From: Diadema setosum
Lineage: Eukaryota; Echinodermata; Echinoidea; Diadematoida; Diadematidae
Direction of reading: 5' to 3'
DNA length: 64,000 bases
NCBI RefSeq assembly: GCF_964275005.1
Contig: NC_092688.1
Coordinates: 20,306,403-20,370,402, forward strand
Shown here in pieces: positions 60,601-64,000 of this stretch. The position numbers were made by a program, and so were the translations under genes. The stretch's first letter is position 1. Each line of letters opens with the position of its first letter. The notes under the pieces were generated by a model, which saw only the letters and a program-made list of their open reading frames with translations, ran no database searches and was not told the DNA's origin.

Positions 60601-63600
60601 GACCTATCCCTTTTGGCATATTGGGATATAAAACTGTAGCAGGTTTGGGTCCAATTCTGAACTGTTTTCCTCCTCGAAAACACGTCATTGTCTAGAAGGA
60701 ATAATCAAAGGGCAATTTAATCTAAAATTAACCATAGCACCTAAATCTACAAAACATGACTATCATGAAATGACATCATCATAAGCAACAGCAGCAGCAA
60801 CATAAAACAAATAACCCCCTCCCCCCCCCCAAAAAAAAACACCAAACAAAACAAAAACCGGTTGGCCCCACTAACAAAACGTAATGATATAGTATTCATG
60901 TCGAAATCAGCTGCAACATATGACATCTGACAGCATTTAGCGTCTTTATCACTAATATTCAAGGACAAATTATTTTAATGACATTAAGTATTCACGGGTA
61001 AAATATCCTCTGTAGAAATAAAATGTCAATATAATGACTGCGAGATGAAACTCAAACTCACCGCCATGTTTCTGATCTGGGCACCAGCAAACCATCGGAG
61101 CATTTCCACGATAGCTGAGAAAACCCGGGTTTTGTGTTCTACGCAAAGAACTTTACTTTCAAATTGCTGAAGTAACAAATATTTAGGGTATCGGGACCAG
61201 GATTTCAAGAGGGCGTTATTGAAGGACGCATTAGGCATCTGCTATATCCCAAACGTCCGAAGAAACTCGTTTTGTACGCTGAATATTCGAAATTGATCAC
61301 AATAACCTCAATATCAGTTCTTCTCTTGATTCGGCCGTTGTTTCTGTCTGGTTTGAACAGCGTATAGCACATTTGCAATCTTTACAACAGAATGTTCACG
61401 CAATACGCGCCTGCGACCCATATTTGATTCATGATTAACTAGATTCACATTGTCTTATTTTCGTACTGATGATGTTAGACATTATCACGCCATCCAACAG
61501 CGCATATTGAATTCCGGGTCCGTCTGTCCGTGGGTCTTTAAAGAACAAGTCTACCTTCATATACATGTGGACTGAGTGAATGCAACGATATTAGCAGAAA
61601 ACATCAGTGAAAGTTTGGGAAAAATCGGACAATCCGTTCAAAAGTTATACATTTTTAAAGTATCTGCGCAGTCACTGCTGTATGAGAAGACTACATAGTG
61701 TATGATGTTATATGCGTACAACGATATAAAGAAAATAAAAAAAGAGAATTTCACAAAACTTCACTTTTTGAATAAAGTGCACATTTCTTCGACTTGTTAC
61801 TGACATATGTTAAGGGTAATATTCATCCCCCTGCCTTCTGAAAGAGAGAAGTCAAGTGTTCTTTTGTTATGCGAGAAAAGTGAAAATATGTTGAATTTTC
61901 TTCATTCTTTTTTTATATCGTTGCACACAGTCATGTGACATCACAAGCTATAGTAGTCTTCTCATCCAGCCTTGAGTGAGCAGAAACTTCAAAAATTCAT
62001 AACTTTTGAACGGATTGTCCGATTTTCCTCAAACTCTCACTGATGTGTTCTACTAATATTGCTGCATTCACCCAACCCTCATATCTATGAAGGTGAACTT
62101 GTCCTTTAACGCCTGATCAGCTGATAGGCAAACTGCGGGCAAGGCAATTCACGTCGCCACAAAATACCTGTCTGTATAACTACTCCTCTCAGGAACTACT
62201 ACTATCATCATTACTACACTATCGCTATTTGAACACCATTACCGTGCTTACTTTCTTAGGGCCTATTACAGTTTATGTACATTGTATTCTATATATTCAT
62301 ACCTTTTTCTGTCTCCTCTGTCTATAGTAGAACTACTAGTACCAGTTGTTTTTTATGCACTTGTAAAGCTGTTTAGTTTCTTCTGCCACTCTTTGTCAGC
62401 AGATGACGTGTAAGCTGTATTGAAGGCAAAGCGAGTTTATGTTGCGATGCAATCATACATTTGATTTCACACTGATCCTATCCTTAGACTCCCGATGCGA
62501 TTATATAAAGAAACGTACAAGTAGAACAAGGGCAAGAAAGTGTAGGTGAAGGAGACCTTTGCCTATGAGGAATTCACCCCCAAATTTATTGCAAGAACTA
62601 CAAGCTGCAAGTGTTTCAGAAAAATGGTGTCTGAACTATGGTGTCTGTTCAGACACCTCTTCTCTTGATACGTGTGATATGATGGTCTGAATCACGATAT
62701 TTCATTTCCTGTTTTTCAAAATACTTTGTTTGAAACATTATGATGTATCAAGTGAATATATTATGTTTGATGTAGAATAATAAATATCCCAGTGGGAAAA
62801 AAATTGCACCCTACAAACAAAACAAAACAAAAAACAAAACAAGACAAATCAAAACAAAAACAAATCAAAAAACAAAACAAAACGAAACAAAATCCCATTT
62901 TCAGGTGCGAGTTTCTTCACTTTGTCTCCCTCTACAAATTAAATTTGTTAATTTACAGATCAGCAGTTGCGATCTTAACAAGTTTAATTTGTAGAGGGAG
63001 ACAAAGTGAAGAAACTCGCACCTGAACCTTCACCCCTCTGAAAAATATCTTTCTTTCAAAAAATCCCATTTTGTTTGTAGGGAGAATGACTATATCGCAT
63101 AAAGAACCTGGAAGGTCTGAGGTGAGGGTCTTGAGGAATTGCTCCAGCCTAGAAAGGATGACCGACGACCCCACCACGATCCCGTCATCGGTGACCTCCA
63201 TAGCAGTCAGCTCCGGTACGTGGGTCACGCAGATTAGGACTGGGTACAGTTGATTGCCGAACCTCATCTCAATACCTGTCGAAGGAGATTTCAGTAGCAA
63301 CACATGTGCGTCTGCTGCCAGAAAACTGATAGATTCATGGGTAGATTGTTTTGTGCTCACGAATGTAAGATGTAATCGCTGTTATATATGCATACCATAA
63401 TAAATACGTATTGATATGAAATGAGTGAGAACCCCCCCCCCCAGGTTTCTCCATGATGGATGTAACAGATCTGTGTGCATTTTCTCTTCATCTCTTTTTC
63501 TGCAAATACGATGTAACTCCAATCCAGTAGTCTTAGTAATTCTGCTACGAACATGGCCTGTAAAAATCGTGAATATGCCCTAATCCAGTAGTATTCGTAG

Positions 63601-63799
63601 TTAGGCTACCAACATGGTCTATGCAAATTGTGTAACTATATCAAAGTGAAGGGGTACCAATCTCAGTGTTTCCCGCCACAAGACGAGCATCTGGGAACCT
63701 GGCCTTCAAGGCTAGTACTTCGGCGAGGCTGGTTGGTCGGTACCACGTGACGCGCTCACCCCGGAACGTCAGAGATTGCGGAGGTTGGCTCGAAGCGAG
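40342..63799 (-). CDS. Xanthine dehydrogenase / aldehyde oxidase family enzyme, 24 exons, 5' end outside the window
   Basis: This cytosolic molybdo-flavoenzyme family oxidises purines or aldehydes at a molybdenum cofactor and passes electrons through iron-sulfur clusters to FAD. The 24 exons total 3303 nt (1101 codons), equivalent to about residues 228-1310 of the roughly 1330-residue vertebrate XDH. All introns are GT-AG and all phases agree. The FAD domain has [24 protein letters not shown] and RREDDIA, the last being the XDH-type NAD loop. The molybdenum domain has [38 protein letters not shown] and [10 protein letters not shown]. In bovine XDH numbering, Glu802, Phe1009 and Glu1261 are kept, but Arg880 is Met and Phe914 is Val. 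Substrate is therefore uncertain. The iron-sulfur exons should lie beyond 64000. I found no clear C-terminal exon. Confidence 0.97.
41624..41703. mobile_element. Short diverged copy of the GGGGGGCGTTTCATC foldback MITE
   Basis: CTGGGGGGCACTTCATGAAG, GTCAGCCAATCAGATGCAAG and ATGCCCCTG correspond to the ends and middle of the 49536-49718 element. It is 80 bp and ends 98 bp from exon 23. Confidence 0.6.
41802..41990 (-). CDS. XDH/AOX exon 23
   Basis: Reads [33 protein letters not shown] and ends CSSK at donor AAA|GTAAGC. It is phase 0 at both ends and belongs to the molybdenum-cofactor domain. Confidence 0.95.
42200..42380 (-). CDS. XDH/AOX exon 22
   Basis: Completes a Lys codon and reads [18 protein letters not shown] then [14 protein letters not shown], a highly conserved segment near the molybdenum cofactor. 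The donor is CAG|GTAATG. Confidence 0.97.
43206..43258 (-). CDS. XDH/AOX exon 21 (53 bp)
   Basis: The acceptor CATTAAAG precedes [17 protein letters not shown], equivalent to the AYMDTVSLSATGFY stretch of XDH. It ends in phase 2 before GTGAGT. Confidence 0.93.
43259..44005. other. XDH/AOX intron 20, no feature
   Basis: AT-rich, with a short poly-T tract at 43437. A 61-codon open frame on the plus strand (43733-43918) has no recognisable domain. Confidence 0.5.
44006..44080 (-). CDS. XDH/AOX exon 20 (75 bp)
   Basis: TTTTTTCAG is followed by [12 protein letters not shown] and [10 protein letters not shown]. It is phase 0 at both ends, with donor TGG|GTGAGC. Confidence 0.95.
44757..44863. mobile_element. 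107-bp MITE with GGGGCAATTACCCCC ends and telomere-like interior
   Basis: The inverted ends GGGGCAATTACCCCC and GGGGGTAATTGCCC enclose several TTAGGG/TTAGGA units (44806-44846). It ends 23 bp from the splice donor edge of exon 19. Confidence 0.7.
44887..45111 (-). CDS. XDH/AOX exon 19
   Basis: Reads [47 protein letters not shown] and DLNGGAVQ, contacts of the molybdopterin cofactor. It is phase 0 at both ends, with donor CAG|GTGAGT. Confidence 0.98.
45420..46441 (+). pseudogene. CR1/L2-like LINE 3' end, antisense in XDH/AOX intron 18
   Basis: The stretch 45523-45807 translates as the end of a CR1-type RT ([16 protein letters not shown], then [18 protein letters not shown] and FKHKLKSFF). 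An untranslated tail follows and ends in GAAAATGAAAATGAGAATG and (AATG)n at 46397-46441, a typical LINE tail. Confidence 0.82.
46719..46800 (-). CDS. XDH/AOX exon 18 (82 bp)
   Basis: Reads [20 protein letters not shown], in which the last Phe matches Phe1009 of bovine XDH. The Cys of the vertebrate ENCW word (Cys992, part of dehydrogenase-to-oxidase conversion) is Arg here. The donor is CAG|GTACGA. Confidence 0.95.
47272..47400 (-). repeat. LINE 3' end, minus strand, (GAATT)n tail
   Basis: CAATTCAATTCAATTCAAAATG is followed by ATTTTATTTCCACATA. The order is the same as at 29650 in the receptor-side region. It ends 26 bp from exon 17. Confidence 0.55.
47426..47571 (-). CDS. XDH/AOX exon 17
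   Basis: The acceptor CGTTCCAG precedes [18 protein letters not shown] and [15 protein letters not shown]. It ends in phase 2 at NAG|GTGAGA. Confidence 0.95.
48225..48416 (-). CDS. XDH/AOX exon 16: substrate-pocket exon
   Basis: Starts [16 protein letters not shown] and continues [19 protein letters not shown] and CGISQEK. By residue count the Met before AMHL replaces Arg880 of bovine XDH, and the Val in FRGVGG replaces Phe914. The donor is AAG|GTTTGT. Confidence 0.97.
48587..48623. repeat. GT microsatellite
   Basis: Uninterrupted (TG)n. A second GT-rich stretch lies at about 49170-49232. Confidence 0.95.
48782..49128. mobile_element. MITE copy B with GGAGCTTTAGATTT ends
   Basis: GGAGCTTTAGATTT at 48782 and the inverted AAATCTAAAGCTTCC / AAGCTCC near 49086-49124 are terminal repeats. 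The interior matches the copy at 25262-25597 in the opposite orientation. It contains the perfect 24-bp palindrome CAAAGAGATTTT with its reverse complement (49094-49117). Confidence 0.75.
49536..49718. mobile_element. 183-bp near-perfect foldback MITE
   Basis: The arms start CAGGGGGGCGTTTCATCAAC and run about 80 bp through GTTCGTCGGAG, ACCGACAAATTTGCTATC and AGCCAATCAGACGCAAGG to ATTT, leaving a loop of about 25 bp. The arms are almost identical, which implies recent origin or conversion. Confidence 0.9.
49780..51155. repeat. Repeat block with TGACCTTTGACC units and three CRE palindromes
   Basis: Two diverged units of about 145 bp (about 49860-50110) share GATACANNAACAAATATNTATGACCTTTGACCC-like order and a GTGGTTATTTTGTGAAAT word. 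Further on are TGACGTCA at 50540-50547, 50923-50930 and 50934-50941, and CG-rich words CGCGCGCGTACGCG. The right end is the hairpin GGTGATCCGAG...CTCGGATCACC (51124-51151). It lies in the largest XDH/AOX intron. Confidence 0.55.
51176..51350 (-). CDS. XDH/AOX exon 15
   Basis: Completes Lys and reads [31 protein letters not shown] and VDMSPV. The donor is GTG|GTACAT, phase 0. Confidence 0.96.
51351..51954. other. XDH/AOX intron 14, first part, no feature
   Basis: AT-rich with scattered ATGATG/ATCATC words. No gene or element is recognised. Confidence 0.5.
51955..52245. repeat. Repeat related to the GGGGCGGATCC MITE family
   Basis: GGGCCGGCGCACAGGGG at the left, and repeated GGAAGTGGCACCAGA words (52041 and 52210) with poly-T tracts, resemble the interior of the 20465-20793 element. 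Boundaries are uncertain. It ends about 40 bp from exon 14. Confidence 0.45.
52289..52422 (-). CDS. XDH/AOX exon 14
   Basis: Reads [17 protein letters not shown] then [15 protein letters not shown], where GGKE carries the Glu802 equivalent that binds substrate in XDH (Val in vertebrate aldehyde oxidase). It ends in phase 2 at AACAA|GTATGG. Confidence 0.97.
52423..53025. other. XDH/AOX intron 13, part, no feature
   Basis: AT-rich with poly-T at about 52569-52597. Nothing else is recognised. Confidence 0.5.
53026..53300. mobile_element. 275-bp TA-flanked MITE, 13 bp from exon 13
   Basis: The ends CCCTGCTGGAAAGAACACAG and CTGTGTTCTTTCCAGCAGGG are perfect inverted repeats flanked by TA on both sides. 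The interior repeats CACACTGTG / CACAGTGT words. The right end lies 13 bp beyond the splice donor edge of exon 13. Confidence 0.9.
53314..53535 (-). CDS. XDH/AOX exon 13
   Basis: The acceptor CATGTTTCAG precedes [11 protein letters not shown], then [19 protein letters not shown] (the Gln is the Gln767 equivalent next to the molybdenum) and [12 protein letters not shown]. The donor is CAG|GTAAAT. Confidence 0.97.
53572..53768. mobile_element. 197-bp pogo/Tigger-like MITE, TA-flanked
   Basis: CGGTGGACTCTCGTTATAAC and the inverted end CAGTGCACTCCCGTTATAAC are bounded by TA on both sides. The motif CGTTATAACG/CGAA repeats subterminally, as in the copies inside 12048-15619. Confidence 0.8.
53769..54256. 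other. XDH/AOX intron 12, no further feature
   Basis: AT-rich with a G run at about 53933-53946. No gene or element is recognised. Confidence 0.5.
54257..54376 (-). CDS. XDH/AOX exon 12
   Basis: Reads [16 protein letters not shown] and [18 protein letters not shown], a conserved part of the molybdenum domain. It is phase 0 at both ends. Confidence 0.96.
54700..54829 (-). CDS. XDH/AOX exon 11
   Basis: Completes Ile and reads [31 protein letters not shown] and DEELFATEE. The donor is GAG|GTGAAA. Confidence 0.95.
54830..55741. other. XDH/AOX intron 10, no feature
   Basis: AT-rich. Minus open frames here are extensions of exon 11 or chance. Confidence 0.5.
55742..55793 (-). CDS. XDH/AOX exon 10 (52 bp)
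   Basis: CCTTTTTAG is followed by the rest of a Gly codon, then [16 protein letters not shown]. It ends in phase 2 at AAT|GTAAGT. Confidence 0.95.
56164..56281 (-). CDS. XDH/AOX exon 9: start of molybdenum-cofactor domain
   Basis: The acceptor CTCACACCTAG precedes [19 protein letters not shown] and [13 protein letters not shown]. It ends in phase 1 at GTCG|GTAGGC. Confidence 0.95.
56366..56896. mobile_element. 531-bp TA-flanked MITE filled with GGTGTTAAATTAACACC-type repeats
   Basis: CACTGCAAAAAG and the inverted CACTGTAAAAACG are the ends, with TA on both sides. The interior contains over a dozen GGTGTTAA / TTAACACC words in both orientations. It starts 84 bp upstream (gene sense) of exon 9. 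Confidence 0.85.
56897..57337. other. XDH/AOX intron 8, part, no feature
   Basis: GT-rich stretch at 57037-57080. Nothing else is recognised. Confidence 0.5.
57338..57535 (+). mobile_element. tRNA-derived SINE
   Basis: A-box-like TTCGGTGGTGCAGTGG (57345-57360) and B-box AATTCGAATCC (about 57393-57403) lie at tRNA-like spacing. A non-tRNA tail with CAAGCGCTTCATCC and CTCCCTCCCTCTCGACTC follows. It is antisense in the XDH/AOX intron and ends close to exon 8. Confidence 0.7.
57584..57673 (-). CDS. XDH/AOX exon 8: linker between FAD and molybdenum domains
   Basis: Reads [19 protein letters not shown] and VRGAQVYE. This linker is poorly conserved but fits by phase, position and the [12 protein letters not shown] word. 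The vertebrate conversion Cys of the linker (Cys535) has no counterpart here. Confidence 0.85.
57745..57960 (-). repeat. LINE-like 3' end, minus strand, (AAAGTTC)n tail
   Basis: CAAAGTTCAAAGTTCAAATT is followed by TATTTTAATTTCCATC, like the other minus-strand tails. It lies in XDH/AOX intron 7. Confidence 0.5.
58026..58191 (-). CDS. XDH/AOX exon 7: end of FAD domain
   Basis: TTTTTTTTTCAG precedes [38 protein letters not shown] and [12 protein letters not shown]. The donor is CAG|GTGGGC, phase 0. Confidence 0.96.
58228..58350. repeat. Diverged copy of the GACATTTGCTC MITE
   Basis: TGACATTTGCTCGGG and the inverted GGAGCAATCGTCGCAAGAGC...ATGTCA match the ends of the element at 19749-19946. The interior has TTAGGG at 58270 and 58283. 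Confidence 0.65.
58655..58845 (-). CDS. XDH/AOX exon 6: FAD domain with NAD loop
   Basis: Reads [28 protein letters not shown] and [13 protein letters not shown]. The RREDDIA word is the loop typical of NAD-using xanthine dehydrogenases. It ends in phase 2 at GGAAA|GTGAGT. A GGAA microsatellite lies just upstream (58858-58881). Confidence 0.96.
58846..59353. other. XDH/AOX intron 5, no feature apart from a GGAA microsatellite
   Basis: (GGAA)n at 58858-58881; otherwise unremarkable. Confidence 0.5.
59354..59460 (-). CDS. XDH/AOX exon 5
   Basis: Completes Gly and reads [19 protein letters not shown] and [16 protein letters not shown]. The donor is CAG|GTGTGA, phase 0. Confidence 0.96.
59461..60350. 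other. XDH/AOX intron 4, no feature
   Basis: AT-rich. Small open frames show no recognisable motif. Confidence 0.5.
60351..60450 (-). CDS. XDH/AOX exon 4: FAD-binding GGN motif
   Basis: Reads [19 protein letters not shown] and [11 protein letters not shown], the conserved flavin-contacting loop. It ends in phase 1 at AACG|GTGAGA. Confidence 0.97.
60451..61061. other. XDH/AOX intron 3, no feature
   Basis: AT-rich with a C run followed by an A run at about 60821-60839. Nothing else is recognised. Confidence 0.5.
61062..61138 (-). CDS. XDH/AOX exon 3 (77 bp)
   Basis: Completes Glu and reads [18 protein letters not shown] then AQIRNMA, the conserved LRWFAG helix. The donor is GCG|GTGAGT. Confidence 0.97.
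61542..62105. mobile_element. 564-bp TTAA-flanked MITE with about 170-bp terminal inverted repeats
   Basis: The ends AGAACAAGTCTACCTTCATA and the inverted AGGACAAGTTCACCTTCATA are flanked by TTAA (61538-61541, 62106-62109). The arms continue over GAATGCA, CATCAGTGA, AATCGGACAATCCGTTCAAA and GAGAAGACTAC. A fragment is at 22685-22960. Confidence 0.88.
62106..62901. other. XDH/AOX intron 2, part
   Basis: AT-rich; ends in an AACAA/AAAC microsatellite (62815-62892). No gene-like signal is seen. Confidence 0.5.
62902..63024. mobile_element. 123-bp foldback, 50-bp arms
   Basis: CAGGTGCGAGTTTCTTCACT to TTTGTTAA (62902-62951) is repeated inverted up to 63024 with one or two mismatches. The loop carries GATCAGCAGTTGCGATC. 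Related sequence flanks the SINE-like remnant at 23255-23520. It ends 84 bp from exon 2. Confidence 0.85.
63108..63275 (-). CDS. XDH/AOX exon 2 (within this window)
   Basis: Completes Gly of NTEIG and reads [37 protein letters not shown] and LSRLEQFL. It ends in phase 1 at CCAG|GTTCTT. Confidence 0.96.
63658..63799 (-). CDS. XDH/AOX exon 1 of those visible: start of FAD domain
   Basis: The acceptor GTCTTTTCAG precedes [35 protein letters not shown] and [11 protein letters not shown], the FAD-binding entry motif. It ends in phase 1. At least one upstream exon, encoding the two 2Fe-2S domains, must lie beyond the right edge. Confidence 0.96.
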
Positions 63800-64000
63800 C
63801 TGAAAAGACAAAATCATCCCGGACCAATATTGATTATACTAAATTTGGGAAGCACCTAGTAATATTCAATGGGTATTCATGTCAACAGTACCACAGCTTT
63901 CCCTTAAACGTTTTCCCTTCAAATTGATATTTTTGTCTGCTTTATATATGAAAGGATGTCGATATTTCTGTTAAAATTGATGGATTCAAAATACTCAATT
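63800..64000. other. XDH/AOX intron running off the window
   Basis: Intronic sequence with the polypyrimidine tract and acceptor of exon 63799-63658 at its inner end. Nothing else is recognised. Confidence 0.6.

Overview
This is a gene-poor, AT-rich stretch of an animal nuclear genome, almost certainly a marine invertebrate deuterostome. An echinoderm is my best guess. The reasons are multi-exon genes with long GT-AG introns, a class II-like nuclear receptor, many short inverted-repeat transposons (MITEs), CR1-like LINE debris, tRNA-type SINEs, and long AT, GT and poly-G/poly-C tracts. The species cannot be named from the sequence alone.

Two genes lie tail to tail. On the + strand, 5183-29011, is an orphan nuclear receptor in five exons: N-terminal domain plus zinc-finger DNA-binding domain (5183-5607), hinge (18051-18302), and ligand-binding domain (22166-22436, 24556-24740, 28767-29011). 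All splice phases agree only if one extra A in the second zinc finger (5566) is discounted. As written, the reading frame stops at that point, so the locus is either frameshifted or carries a sequencing error. The second zinc finger also has an enlarged D-box loop.

On the - strand, 63799 down to 40342, are 24 consecutive exons of a xanthine dehydrogenase / aldehyde oxidase molybdo-flavoenzyme, from the FAD domain through almost the whole molybdenum-cofactor domain. The N-terminal iron-sulfur exons lie beyond the right edge, and the extreme C-terminus was not found. Every junction is GT-AG and in phase, giving 1101 codons. The active site is a mosaic. The two catalytic glutamates and one purine-sandwich Phe are xanthine-dehydrogenase-like, while the substrate-binding Arg is Met (as in vertebrate aldehyde oxidase) and the other sandwich Phe is Val.

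The rest is introns and intergenic sequence full of mobile DNA. Region 1-5000 holds a 1.5 kb foldback and microsatellites. Receptor intron 1 (5608-18050) holds at least four LINE remnants in both orientations, a 3.6 kb inverted-repeat composite with TACGTACG palindrome arrays (12048-15619), a 32-bp perfect palindrome, and a MITE ending 25 bp before exon 2. Receptor introns 2-4 carry MITEs, a SINE-like remnant and a LINE with a C-terminal zinc finger. The intergenic region (29012-40341) has a tandem duplication, a TTAA-flanked MITE, a TGACCTTTGACC-rich repeat and a TTAA-flanked piggyBac-type element with GC hairpins. The oxidoreductase introns hold at least ten more MITEs or repeats, two of which end within about 25 bp of a splice donor.

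No functional link between the two genes is evident beyond adjacency.
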